16,217 nt of DNA from Pseudomonadota bacterium (GCA_023430145.1 JAEZCD010000043.1:1-16217), one strand, 5' to 3'. Positions 1 through 8,074 are shown, numbered from the stretch's first letter. Made by a program: numbers and translations. The notes: generated by a model not told the origin, from the sequence alone.

Positions 1-1
1 C

Positions 2-73
2 CCTGAAGCTGCTCCGGCGGCACCGGCAGCCCCGGCCGAGCAGCCCGCCGCCCCGGCGCCGGCGCAGCCCTGA
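2..73 (+). CDS. C-terminal tail of an Ala/Pro-rich protein (5' end outside window)
   Basis: One frame is open from the window edge to a TGA at 71-73 and encodes 23 residues made almost only of Pro and Ala, with one Glu-Gln pair. Such tails are typical low-complexity C-termini of secreted or envelope proteins of GC-rich alphaproteobacteria. Nothing of the folded part is visible, so no function can be given. It is called because it is in phase with the edge, has strong codon bias, and is followed by a clearly non-coding gap. It could also be chance open frame in GC-rich DNA. Confidence 0.35.
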   Translation, partial: PEAAPAAPAAPAEQPAAPAPAQP

Positions 74-428
74 CGGGCTGACCGCGGTCGCTGCTAGCGA
101 AGCGAACCGGGGCCGCAGAGAGGCAACCCGACTCGCCTCGCGACTATTCCTCTCCCTCATTGCCGGGACGAGCCCGGCAATGAGGAGGATATGGGATTGG
201 CCTCTCAGCGAGGTTTCATCCGTCGGCCTAAGGCAGGCGCCCAACTCGCAATGACGGAGACAGCGCCGACATGCCTCGCGGCGATCCTCTCCGGGATTCC
301 TGCGCCTCCCCTCCCCGGGTAACGTTCATGTCAGAGGCCGCGAGCCTTTCGCACGGCCGCGGAATTACGACATAATCCTGTTGTCACCGTCGCTCGCCGC
401 GGGGGCGGATTCGAACGTCAGGATGCCC
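74..428. other. Intergenic region upstream of the yej operon
   Basis: No convincing gene is seen in these 355 bases. They hold the palindromic repeat at 155-257 described separately. The last 80 bases should contain the promoter of the binding-protein operon. The best -10-like string is CATAAT at 371-376, but no good -35 match is present 16-18 bases upstream, so I do not call a promoter. An AGGA at 420-423 is the ribosome binding site that favours the ATG at 429 for the first gene. Confidence 0.5.
155..257. repeat. Palindromic intergenic repeat (CTCATTGC/GCAATGA type)
   Basis: A perfect 13-base inverted repeat (CCTCATTGCCGGG at 155-167, complement at 173-185) is separated by five bases. A further copy of the right-hand motif, GCAATGACGG, lies at 248-257. 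The left arm CCTCATTGC can therefore pair with either the near copy or the far one, giving a hairpin inside a roughly 100-base element with imperfect terminal inverted repeats. Dispersed elements ending in TCATTGC/GCAATGA are common between genes in Hyphomicrobiales. The near hairpin could also act as terminator of the gene ending at 73, although no T-run follows it. Copy number cannot be judged from one window. Confidence 0.6.
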
Positions 429-2267
429 ATGCTCCGTAGCCTCGCCTTCGCCCTCCTCGCCGCGCTGACGAGCCTGCCGGCCGCGGCGCAGGACGAATGG
501 AAGCACGCGCTGTCGCTGTTCGGCGACGTCAAATACCCGGCCGACTTCAAGCATTTCGACTACGTCAATCCGAACGCGCCGAAGGGCGGCACGGCGCGGA
601 TGGCGACCATCGGCACCTTCGACAGCCTCAATGCCTGGGTCCCGAAGGGCAATGCGGCGGCCGGCATGGGCCTCGTCACCGAGACGCTGATGACGTCCTC
701 CTGGGACGAGCCGTCGACCGAGTACGGCCTGATCGCCGAGGCGGTGAAGCATCCCGCCGACTACTCCTCCGTCAGCTACCGGCTGCGCCGGGAAGCGCGC
801 TGGCACGACGGCAAGCCGATCACGGCCGAGGACGTCGTCTGGTCGCTCGACACGCTGAAGGAGATCAGCCCGACCTACCAATATTATTATCGCAACGTCG
901 TGAAGGCGGAGGTCACTGGCGAGCGCGAGGTCACCTTCACCTTCGACAAGCCCGGCAATCGGGAGCTGCCGCAGATCGTCGGCCAGCTGACGGTGCTGCC
1001 CAAGCACTGGTGGGAGGGCACCGACGCGCAGGGCAACAAGCGCGACATCAAGTCCGGCACGCTCGAAAAGCCCCTCGGCTCCGGACCGTACGAGGTGAAG
1101 GACTTCGTTGCCGGCCGCTGGGTGAGCTTCGGCCGCGTTCCCGACTACTGGGGCGAGAAGCTGCCGGTGCATGTCGGCACCAACAATTTCGACGAGATCC
1201 GCTTCGACTACTACCGCGACTCGACCGTCCTCGTCGAAGCCTTCAAGGGCGACCAGTACGATTTCCGCAACGAGAACAGCGCCAAGGCCTGGGCGACGCA
1301 GTACGACTTTCCGGCCGTCAAGGAGGGCCGCGTCGTCCTCGAACGGTTCGCGGACAACGAAAGCGGCGTAATGCAGGGATACGTGCTCAACCTGCGCCGC
1401 GAGAAATTCCAGGATCCGCGGGTTCGCCGCGCCATCAACCTCGCGCTCGACTTCGAGGAGCTGAACAAGACGATCTTCTTCGGCCAGTACGAGCGGCCGA
1501 ACAGCTACTTCTACGGCACCGATCTCGCCTCGAGCGGCCTCCCCCAAGGTCGCGAGCTCGAGATCCTCAAGGAGATCGACGCCGAGCACAAGCTGCCGCC
1601 GCAAGTCTTCACCGAGGAGTACAAGAACCCGGTCGGCGGCTCGCCGGAGGCCTCGCGGCGCAACCTGCGCGAGGCGCAGCGGCTCCTGAAGGAGGCGGGC
1701 TGGGAGATCAAGGGCGGCAAGCTCGTCAACGGCAAGACCGGCGAGCCCTTCACGATCGAATTCCTCTATGTCGACCCGAACAGCGAGCGTCCGCTCGGGC
1801 TCTACCGCCAGGCTCTGGAACGGCTCGGCTTCACGGTCACACAGCGGCCGGTCGACGATTCGCAGTACACCAACCGCGTGCGCGGGCGGGACTACGACGT
1901 CATCACCTCGGGTTGGGGCCAGAGCCAGTCTCCCGGCAACGAGCAGCGCGAATACTGGGGCAGCGAGGCGGCCGACCGGCCGGGCTCGCGCAACAGCATC
2001 GGCATCAAGAACCCGGCGATCGACGCGCTGATCGACAAGGTCATCTTCGCCAAGGATCGCGCCGAGCTGGTCGCCGCCACGAGGGCGCTCGACCGCGTGC
2101 TCCTGTGGAACGAGTACATCGTGCCGCAATGGGCGCTCGCCTACGACCGCACCGCCCGCTGGAACCGCTTCAGCCATCCGGACAAGATGCCGCCGCGCGG
2201 CGCCCTGTTCCCGACAATCTGGTGGTGGGACGCGGAGAAGGCCGCCAAGACCGGGGGCCGCTCGTGA
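429..2267 (+). CDS. yejA: Oligopeptide ABC transporter substrate-binding protein, YejA-type (first copy, Sec signal)
   Basis: Family 5 extracellular solute-binding protein of about 612 residues, the periplasmic peptide receptor of the Yej importer. The N-terminus is a Sec signal peptide: Arg at residue 3, a hydrophobic core over about 5-18, and likely cleavage after the Ala-Ala-Ala at 18-20. The mature protein begins with the YejA-like stretch containing KYPADFKHFDYVNP and PKGG, and includes the family pattern around LGSGPYEVKDF. It ends in a WWWD motif. I chose ATG 429 because AGGA sits five bases upstream and this start gives a clean signal peptide. ATG 423 and TTG 381 are in-frame alternatives. 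The stop overlaps the next start as GTGA, indicating translational coupling to the second binding protein. The family assignment is firm; the exact peptide ligand is unknown. Confidence 0.93.
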   Translation: MLRSLAFALLAALTSLPAAAQDEWKHALSLFGDVKYPADFKHFDYVNPNAPKGGTARMATIGTFDSLNAWVPKGNAAAGMGLVTETLMTSSWDEPSTEYGLIAEAVKHPADYSSVSYRLRREARWHDGKPITAEDVVWSLDTLKEISPTYQYYYRNVVKAEVTGEREVTFTFDKPGNRELPQIVGQLTVLPKHWWEGTDAQGNKRDIKSGTLEKPLGSGPYEVKDFVAGRWVSFGRVPDYWGEKLPVHVGTNNFDEIRFDYYRDSTVLVEAFKGDQYDFRNENSAKAWATQYDFPAVKEGRVVLERFADNESGVMQGYVLNLRREKFQDPRVRRAINLALDFEELNKTIFFGQYERPNSYFYGTDLASSGLPQGRELEILKEIDAEHKLPPQVFTEEYKNPVGGSPEASRRNLREAQRLLKEAGWEIKGGKLVNGKTGEPFTIEFLYVDPNSERPLGLYRQALERLGFTVTQRPVDDSQYTNRVRGRDYDVITSGWGQSQSPGNEQREYWGSEAADRPGSRNSIGIKNPAIDALIDKVIFAKDRAELVAATRALDRVLLWNEYIVPQWALAYDRTARWNRFSHPDKMPPRGALFPTIWWWDAEKAAKTGGRS

Positions 2268-4171
2268 GCGCCCACTTCACGCGTCGCGGCGCCCTTGCGC
2301 TCGGCGCCGGCGCCGCGGCGGGAGCCTTCGCCGGCCGCGCCTTCGGGCAGGCCCCCGTCGAAGGCGTGTCGGCCGCGCCGGCGCCCGGTGGCGATGCCGC
2401 GGCCGAGAAGCATGGCCTGTCGGCCTTCGGCGAGCTGAAATACCCGGCCGACTTCAAGCATTTCGACTATGTCCGGGCGGACGCGCCGAAGGCCGGCACG
2501 TTCTCGCAGACGCCCTCGCAGATCGCCTTCAACCAGAACTTCATCACGTTCAACTCGCTGAACAGTTTTGTCCTGCGCGGCGACGCCGCCGTCGGCATGG
2601 AGCTGACCTTCGCGACGCTGATGGCACGCGCGCTCGACGAGCCGGATGCGGTGTACGGGAACGCCGCCGCCTCGGTCTCGGCCTCGGCGGACGGCCTCGC
2701 TTATCGCTTCCGGCTACGGCCGGAGGCGACGTTCCACGACGGCTCGAAGCTGACGCCGGCCGACGTCGCCTTCTCGCTGATGGTTCTGAAGGAGAAGGGC
2801 CACCCGCTCGCCGCGCAGCTGCTGCGCGACCTCGATGCGGCCGAGCCCGCGGACGAGGACGTCGTGCTCGTCCGCTTCAAGCCGACGCGCACGCGCGACC
2901 TGCCGCTGACCGTTTCCTCGATGCCGATCTTCTCGAAAGCCTATTATGCGACGCGCGACTTCGAGGCGACGACGCTCGAGGCGCCGCTCGGCTCCGGCCC
3001 CTACAAGGTCGGCCGCTTTGAGCAGGGCCGCTACATCGAATACGACCTCGTCGAGGACTGGTGGGGGCGCGACCTGCCGGTCAATCGCGGCCAGTGGAAT
3101 TTCGCGCGCATGCGCTACGAGTTCTTCCGCGATCGCGACGTCGCCTTCGAGGGCTTCAAGGGCCGCGCCTTCCTGTTCCGGGAGGATGCCACCGCGCGGG
3201 TGTGGGCGCGCGGTTACGATTTCCCCGCAGCGAAGGACGGCCGCGTCGTCCGCGAGACGCTGCCGGACGACACGCCGTCCGGCGCGCAGGGCTGGTTCCT
3301 CAATCTCCGGCGGCAGAAATTCCAGGACAAGCGGGTGCGCGAGGCGCTGATCCTCGCCTTCGACTTCGAGTGGATGAACAAGAACCTGATGTTCGACGCC
3401 TACAAGCGCACGGCGTCTTACTTCCAGAACTCCGACCTCATGGCGAACGGCCCGCCCTCCCCCGAGGAGCTGGCCTTGCTCGAGCCGCTGCGCGGAAAGG
3501 TGCCGGACGAGGTGTTCGGCGAGCCGTGGACGCCGCCGGTCTCCGACGGATCCGGCCAGGACCGCAAGCTCCTGCGCGAGGCGGCCCGCCTGCTCCGCGA
3601 GGCCGGCTACGCCAACCGCGACGGCCGGCTCGTCAACGGCAGCGGCGAGCCGCTGACGATGGAGTTCCTGGAGTTCGATCCGGGCCTCGATCCGCATGTC
3701 GGCGCCTACATCAAGAACCTCAAGATCCTCGGCATCACCGGCAATATCCGGCTCGTCGACCCGGCGCAGTTCCAGTCGCGCCTCAACAGCTTCGACTTCG
3801 ACGTCATCAGCCGCCGCTTCTCGATGTCGCCGACGCCCGGCGAGGGGCTGCGGCAGCTCTTCTCCTCGACCTCCGCCAATCTCCCCGGCTCCAGCAACTA
3901 TTCCGGCATCGCCGATCCCTCGATCGACGCCCTCGTCGAGAAGGTCGTCAACGCCCAGAGCCGCGCCGAGCTGACGGTCGCCACGCGCGCGCTCGACCGC
4001 GTCATCCGAGCCGGGCGCTTCTGGGTTCCGGCGTGGTACAAGGGCTCGCACACGATCGCCTATTGGGACGTGTATGCGCGGCCGCCCGAGAAGCCGCGCT
4101 ATGCACGCGGCTTCGACAGAACGTGGTGGTGGGACAAGGCCAAGGCGGACCGCCTCGGCATTCCCGGCTGA
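2264..4171 (+). CDS. yejA: Oligopeptide ABC transporter substrate-binding protein, YejA-type (second copy, Tat-like signal)
   Basis: A second family 5 solute-binding protein of about 635 residues, paralogous to the gene before it. The GTG start overlaps the preceding TGA by four bases. An open frame continues upstream in phase, but that part is only a shadow of the first gene. The N-terminus has a twin-arginine pattern (T-R-R-G-A-L-A-L at residues 6-13), then a long Ala/Gly-rich hydrophobic stretch to about residue 28, so Tat export is likely where the first copy uses Sec. The mature part again carries KYPADFKHFDYV, LGSGPYKV and a C-terminal WWWD. Two binding proteins feeding one permease pair is the known rhizobial yejA1-yejA2 arrangement and may widen the peptide range. 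The division of labour is inferred. Confidence 0.92.
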   Translation: MSAHFTRRGALALGAGAAAGAFAGRAFGQAPVEGVSAAPAPGGDAAAEKHGLSAFGELKYPADFKHFDYVRADAPKAGTFSQTPSQIAFNQNFITFNSLNSFVLRGDAAVGMELTFATLMARALDEPDAVYGNAAASVSASADGLAYRFRLRPEATFHDGSKLTPADVAFSLMVLKEKGHPLAAQLLRDLDAAEPADEDVVLVRFKPTRTRDLPLTVSSMPIFSKAYYATRDFEATTLEAPLGSGPYKVGRFEQGRYIEYDLVEDWWGRDLPVNRGQWNFARMRYEFFRDRDVAFEGFKGRAFLFREDATARVWARGYDFPAAKDGRVVRETLPDDTPSGAQGWFLNLRRQKFQDKRVREALILAFDFEWMNKNLMFDAYKRTASYFQNSDLMANGPPSPEELALLEPLRGKVPDEVFGEPWTPPVSDGSGQDRKLLREAARLLREAGYANRDGRLVNGSGEPLTMEFLEFDPGLDPHVGAYIKNLKILGITGNIRLVDPAQFQSRLNSFDFDVISRRFSMSPTPGEGLRQLFSSTSANLPGSSNYSGIADPSIDALVEKVVNAQSRAELTVATRALDRVIRAGRFWVPAWYKGSHTIAYWDVYARPPEKPRYARGFDRTWWWDKAKADRLGIPG

Positions 4172-4184
4172 CGAAAGCGCGCCC

Positions 4185-5303
4185 TTGCTGCCCTACATCA
4201 CCCGCCGGCTGCTCCTGATGATCCCGACCCTGTTCGGGATCATGCTGATCACCTTCGCCATCGTGCAGTTCGCGCCCGGCGGCCCGGTCGAGCGCGAGAT
4301 CGCCCGGCTGCAGGGAACCGACACCTCGGCGACGGCGCGTTTCTCCGGCAGTGCGGGCGGCGATCTAGGCGGCCGGGGGCAACAGCCGGGCGGCCAGGTC
4401 GCGGCCGATCCGGTGACCTCGCGCTATCGCGGCGCCCAGGGGCTCGATCCGGAATTCGTCATGCGGCTCGAAAGGCAGTTCGGCTTCGACAAGCCGGCCC
4501 ACGAGCGCTTCTTCATGATGCTCTGGAACTATCTCCGGTTCGACTTCGGCCGCTCCTATTTCCGCGACATCGACGTCGTCGACCTCGTCATCGAGAAGAT
4601 GCCGGTGTCGATCTCGCTCGGCCTGTGGATGACGCTGCTGTCCTACATGATCTCGATCCCGCTCGGCATCGCCAAGGCGCGTCGCGACGGCTCCAAGTTC
4701 GACGTCTGGACCAGCGCCGTCGTCATCATCGGCAACGCGATCCCAGGCTTCCTGTTCGCCATCCTGCTCATCGTGCTGTTCGCCGGCGGCTCGTTCTGGT
4801 CGATCTTCCCGCTGCGCGGCCTCACCTCCGACGGCTGGTCGCAGATGCCCTGGTGGGAGCAGATCCTCGACTATTTCTGGCACCTCGCGCTGCCGCTGAC
4901 CGCGATGGCGGTCGGCGCCTTCGCCACCTCGACGCTGCTCACGAAGAACTCGTTCCTCGACGAGATCCGCAAGCAGTACGTGCAGACGGCGCGCATGAAG
5001 GGCCTGACGGAGCGCCAAGTTCTCTACCGGCACGTGTTCCGCAACGCCATGCTGATCATCATCGCCGGCTTCCCCGGGGCCTTCGTCGGCATCTTCTTCG
5101 CCGGCTCGCTGCTCATCGAGACCATCTTCTCTCTCGACGGGATCGGCCTTTTGTCGTTCGAATCGATCGTCAACCGCGACTACCCGGTGGTCTTCGCCAC
5201 GCTCTACATCTTCTCCCTGATCGGCCTCGTCGTTGGCCTCATCTCCGACCTCGCCTACACCTGGGTCGATCCGCGCATCGACTTCGAGACGCGGGAGGTC
5301 TGA
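4185..5303 (+). CDS. yejB: Oligopeptide ABC transporter permease YejB
   Basis: Inner-membrane permease of about 372 residues, matching E. coli YejB (364) in length and at many positions: the RRLLLMIPTLFGIM first membrane segment, IVQFAPGGPVE, YRGAQGLDPE, YGFDKP-like FGFDKPAHERFFMMLW, LTKNSFLDEIRKQYV, and a C-terminal VDPRIDFE. The EAA-type cytoplasmic loop that docks the ATPase is around TARMKGLTERQVLYRHVFRNAM. Residues about 43-80 form a Gly/Gln-rich variable insert also seen in E. coli. The start is taken as TTG 4185 because the family starts just before the conserved PYI-RRLLL; the open frame reaches further upstream only as a shadow of the binding-protein gene. It lies 13 bases after that gene and its TGA overlaps the ATG of yejE. 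Confidence 0.93.
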   Translation: MLPYITRRLLLMIPTLFGIMLITFAIVQFAPGGPVEREIARLQGTDTSATARFSGSAGGDLGGRGQQPGGQVAADPVTSRYRGAQGLDPEFVMRLERQFGFDKPAHERFFMMLWNYLRFDFGRSYFRDIDVVDLVIEKMPVSISLGLWMTLLSYMISIPLGIAKARRDGSKFDVWTSAVVIIGNAIPGFLFAILLIVLFAGGSFWSIFPLRGLTSDGWSQMPWWEQILDYFWHLALPLTAMAVGAFATSTLLTKNSFLDEIRKQYVQTARMKGLTERQVLYRHVFRNAMLIIIAGFPGAFVGIFFAGSLLIETIFSLDGIGLLSFESIVNRDYPVVFATLYIFSLIGLVVGLISDLAYTWVDPRIDFETREV

Positions 5304-6424
5304 TGAGCGAGACGCTGGAACGGCCGCCGATCATCCCGGCCTCGGGCGGCGGCCCGCTCGAGCCGCCGATCCCGGCGCCTCGGCCGCGCTCGGTCTGGGT
5401 GCCCTCGCCGCTCAACCGCCGCCGCTGGCAGAATTTCCGCGCCAACAAGCGTGGCTTCTGGTCGCTGATCGTCTTCCTGATCCTGTTCGTCGTCAGCCTG
5501 TTCGCCGAGTTCATCGCCAACGACAAGCCGTTCCTGATCCGCTACGACGGCGCCTTCTACATGCCGATCTTCCAGGCCTATCCGGAGACGACGTTCGGCG
5601 GCGACTTCGAGACCGAGGCGGACTATCGCGACCCGTACCTGCAGGACCTGATCAAGGAGAAAGGCGGCTGGATGATCTGGCCGCCGATCCGCTACAGCTA
5701 CGACACGATCAATCTCAACCTGCCGGTCCCGGCGCCCGCCCCGCCCTCCGCGGAGAACTGGCTCGGCACCGACGACCAGGGCCGCGACGTCGCCGCGCGG
5801 CTCATCTACGGCTTCCGCCTCTCGGTGCTGTTCGGGCTGACGCTCGCCGGCATCTCCTCGGTGATCGGCGTCGTCGCCGGCGCCGTGCAGGGCTATTTCG
5901 GCGGCTGGACGGACCTGCTGTTTCAGCGCTTCATCGAGATCTGGACCTCGGTCCCCTCGCTCTACCTTCTGATCATCATCTCCTCGGTGATCGCGCCCAA
6001 TTTCTGGGTGCTGCTCGGCATCATGCTCCTGTTCTCCTGGGTGGCGCTCGTCGGCGTGGTGCGTGCCGAATTCCTGCGCGGCCGCAACTTCGAGTACATA
6101 CAGGCGGCGCGGGCGCTCGGCGTCTCGAACGCCAAGATCATGTTCAAGCACCTGCTGCCCAACGCCATGGTGGCGACGCTGACCTTCCTGCCGTTCATCC
6201 TCAACGGCTCGATCACGACGCTGACGTCGCTGGATTTCCTGGGCTTCGGCATGCCTCCCGGCTCGCCCTCGCTCGGCGAGCTCCTGCAGCAGGGCAAGGC
6301 GAACCTGCAGGCGCCGTGGCTCGGGATCAGCGGCTTCGCCGTCATCGCGCTGATGCTGTCGCTCCTGATCTTCGTCGGCGAGGCGGTTCGCGACGCATTC
6401 GACCCGCGCAAGACTTTTGTGTGA
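5303..6424 (+). CDS. yejE: Oligopeptide ABC transporter permease YejE
   Basis: Second inner-membrane permease of the Yej importer, about 373 residues. A Pro-rich cytoplasmic N-terminus (1-40) leads to the OppC_N-type first membrane helix with NKRGFWSLIVFLILF. A periplasmic loop with PPIRYSYDTIN and the conserved LGTDDQGRDVAARLIYGFR follows, then the transporter core with the EAA loop at AARALGVSNAKIMFKHLLPNA and the TSLDFLGFGMPPGSPSLGELL signature shared by DppC/OppC/YejE proteins. It ends in FDPRK-T. The ATG is the last base of the yejB stop plus two bases (TGATG), so the two permeases are translationally coupled. In E. coli yejF follows directly; here a metal transporter gene begins in the stop codon instead. 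Confidence 0.93.
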   Translation: MSETLERPPIIPASGGGPLEPPIPAPRPRSVWVPSPLNRRRWQNFRANKRGFWSLIVFLILFVVSLFAEFIANDKPFLIRYDGAFYMPIFQAYPETTFGGDFETEADYRDPYLQDLIKEKGGWMIWPPIRYSYDTINLNLPVPAPAPPSAENWLGTDDQGRDVAARLIYGFRLSVLFGLTLAGISSVIGVVAGAVQGYFGGWTDLLFQRFIEIWTSVPSLYLLIIISSVIAPNFWVLLGIMLLFSWVALVGVVRAEFLRGRNFEYIQAARALGVSNAKIMFKHLLPNAMVATLTFLPFILNGSITTLTSLDFLGFGMPPGSPSLGELLQQGKANLQAPWLGISGFAVIALMLSLLIFVGEAVRDAFDPRKTFV

Positions 6425-6429
6425 ACCGC

Positions 6430-7413
6430 ATGGCGCACGATCACTCCCACGATCACGGTCTCGGCCACAGCCATGGCCCGGGCGGCCATTCGCATGCCGA
6501 GAACGCGAGCGAGACGCGCATCGGCATCGCCGCCGGGCTCACCGGCCTCTTCATGTTCGCCGAGTTCTTCGGCGGCCTCATTGCCGGCTCGCTGGCGCTG
6601 ATCGCCGACGCCGGCCACATGCTGATCGACTTCGCCTCGCTCGCCTTCGCCTTCATGGCCTTCCGGGTCGCGCGGCGGCCGCCAGACCTGCTGCGCTCCT
6701 ACGGCTACGACCGGCTGCAGGTCCTGGTCGCCTTCGCCAATGGCCTGATCCTGTTCCTGGTAGCGGCCTGGATCATCTGGGAGGCGGCCGAACGGCTGAT
6801 GGAGCCGGCGCCGGTCCTCGGCGGCCTGATGCTCTGGATCGCCGCCGGCGGCCTCGCGGTGAACGTGATCGCCTTCCTCGTGCTGCATGGCGCCGACAGG
6901 GACAACGTCAACATCCGCGGGGCGCTGTTGCACGTGCTCGGCGACATGCTGGGCTCCGTCGGCGCCATCGCTGCGGCGATCGTGATCCTTCTCACCGGAT
7001 GGACGCCGATCGACCCGATCCTGTCGGTGTTCGTCTCGGTCATCATCCTCGGCGGCGCCTGGCGGCTCGTCCGCGATAGCGGCCACATCCTGCTCGAGGG
7101 CACGCCGACGAGCCTCGACACGAAGGCGGTCGGACAAGCCATTGTCGAGGCTGTTCCGGGCGTCATCGAGATCCACCACGTGCACGTCTGGTCGATCACC
7201 GAGAAGCGGCGCATGGCGACGCTGCACGCCTGCATCGCCGAGGATACCGACGGCCCGCGTACGGTGCGCGCCATCAAGGCGCTGCTGAAGCGGCAGTTCC
7301 GGATCGAGCACGCCACCGTGGAGATCGAGCGCGGGACATGCTCGGACGGCGGCAAGTGCCACGACCACGCCGGGCATGGGCATCCGGCCCACGCGCACCC
7401 ACATGTGCATTGA
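6430..7413 (+). CDS. Cation diffusion facilitator family metal efflux transporter (CzcD/ZitB-like)
   Basis: About 327 residues, a CDF-family proton/metal antiporter that exports Zn2+ or related divalent metals from the cytoplasm. The two metal-site motifs are visible: H63-x3-D67 in the second membrane helix (with D60, in ADAGHMLIDF) and H168-x3-D172 in the fifth (LLHVLGD). The N-terminus is His-rich (HDHSHDHG...HSHGPGGHSH) and the C-terminus carries two Cys and another His cluster. The C-terminal cytoplasmic domain has the usual HHVHVWSI segment. Start: ATG 6430 gives the usual MAHDHSH opening; GTG 6421, overlapping the yejE stop as GTGA, is an in-frame alternative. It sits directly in the yej gene series but is not part of the importer family; a link between metal export and peptide uptake is only inference. 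Metal specificity cannot be read from sequence alone. Confidence 0.9.
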   Translation: MAHDHSHDHGLGHSHGPGGHSHAENASETRIGIAAGLTGLFMFAEFFGGLIAGSLALIADAGHMLIDFASLAFAFMAFRVARRPPDLLRSYGYDRLQVLVAFANGLILFLVAAWIIWEAAERLMEPAPVLGGLMLWIAAGGLAVNVIAFLVLHGADRDNVNIRGALLHVLGDMLGSVGAIAAAIVILLTGWTPIDPILSVFVSVIILGGAWRLVRDSGHILLEGTPTSLDTKAVGQAIVEAVPGVIEIHHVHVWSITEKRRMATLHACIAEDTDGPRTVRAIKALLKRQFRIEHATVEIERGTCSDGGKCHDHAGHGHPAHAHPHVH

Positions 7414-7487
7414 GTGCGGCACGGTCCAAGTTGTGTCGGATCTACGCGCGAGCGGCGCAGACGTAAGTTGCATCCGAGGTAGGTGAC

Positions 7488-7796
7488 ATGAACGCCAAAG
7501 CCCGCGTCGTGATCGACCGCTTTCCGACGCCCCGCTTGCCGGCCGAGATACGCGAGAGGGTGACCTTCAGGGCGGAAGTTCGCATCGAAGTGCAGCCCGC
7601 GGATATGGCTGCACCGGACGTCCCGTCACTCGGCGCGATTCTGGAATCCGTCGCTGCTTTGCGCGACGGATCCGACGATCCGGTTGCTCGCGTCCGGATG
7701 ATCCGCGAGGAATGGGCCGCCCGCGACGAGCAGAGCGCCCGAATTCGGGCGGGCGATGCCGAGTTGAACTCTGACAGGTCGGTTCAGCGGTCATGA
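7488..7796 (+). CDS. Small protein resembling the antitoxin of the PIN-toxin module
   Basis: 102 residues, not recognised as a named family. The N-terminal part (V-x2-R-F-P-x2-R-L-P-x-E-I-R, then V-R-I-E-V) lines up with the next small protein (V-x2-H-Y-P-x2-K-L-P-x-D-L-R, then V-T-V-T-V). Its C-terminal half has R-V-R-M-I-R-E-E-W, the kind of charged helix by which small antitoxins of the VapB/Phd sort bind their toxins. It has a good ribosome binding site (AGGTAGG, 7480-7486 region) and ends ATGA-overlapped with the next gene. Base composition and codon choice are visibly less GC-biased than the flanking yej genes, as in the next two genes. I infer an antitoxin or antitoxin-derived protein; it has no toxin partner of its own next to it. 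Confidence 0.6.
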   Translation: MNAKARVVIDRFPTPRLPAEIRERVTFRAEVRIEVQPADMAAPDVPSLGAILESVAALRDGSDDPVARVRMIREEWAARDEQSARIRAGDAELNSDRSVQRS

Positions 7797-8074
7797 ACAA
7801 GATCGTGCGACATCACTATCCTGCAGATAAGCTTCCGGAAGACCTCAGGGCTGCGCTCGACAGCGGAACGCGCGAGGTGACGGTGACGGTCGAAGGCGTC
7901 GATGCGCCGGCTGCCGGGCGAAGGCTTCTTGAAATCGTCGAGGAAGGCAGAAAGCATTCGTTGGGCATCTTCCGGTCCTCAGATGATATCGTCGACTATA
8001 TCCGCGCCGTCCGCGACGGAGAGGACTTGTCGCCATGGCTCGGCAACGTGTCTACATCGACTCCAACGTCCTGA
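7793..8074 (+). CDS. Probable antitoxin of a VapBC-like toxin-antitoxin pair
   Basis: 93 residues, immediately upstream of and overlapping by 40 bases the PIN-domain toxin gene, which is the standard antitoxin position. The beta-rich N-terminus has Y-P-A-D-K-L-P-E-D-L-R followed by V-T-V-T-V-E. The C-terminal region contains a serine-aspartate start of helix and D-Y-I-R-A-V-R-D, typical of the toxin-binding tail of small antitoxins that precede PIN toxins in rhizobia. No classic ribbon-helix-helix or AbrB fold can be claimed by eye. The last 13 or so residues are encoded inside the toxin gene, and are rich in Ser and Thr. The start overlaps the previous stop (ATGA), so the three small genes are likely one translationally coupled unit. 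Antitoxin role is inferred from position and tail motif. Confidence 0.7.
   Translation: MNKIVRHHYPADKLPEDLRAALDSGTREVTVTVEGVDAPAAGRRLLEIVEEGRKHSLGIFRSSDDIVDYIRAVRDGEDLSPWLGNVSTSTPTS

Noticed and set aside
384..2177. A 597-codon minus-strand open frame opposite yejA
   Set aside because: Same antisense shadow effect; composition dominated by Arg, Asp, Val, Leu with no recognisable domain.
497..2263. Very long plus-strand frame giving a 1224-residue protein through to 4171
   Set aside because: The part before 2264 is Arg/Gly/Ala-rich, lacks any family pattern and is a shadow of the first yejA in another frame; only 2264-4171 is real.
5962..7473. A 503-codon minus-strand frame opposite the CDF and yejE genes
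   Set aside because: The opposite strand has clear CDF metal-site motifs and membrane helices; this one has none.
7414..7487. Possible promoter or operator palindrome before the toxin-antitoxin-like module
   Set aside because: No convincing -35/-10 pair or inverted repeat could be found by eye, although an autoregulatory site is expected there.
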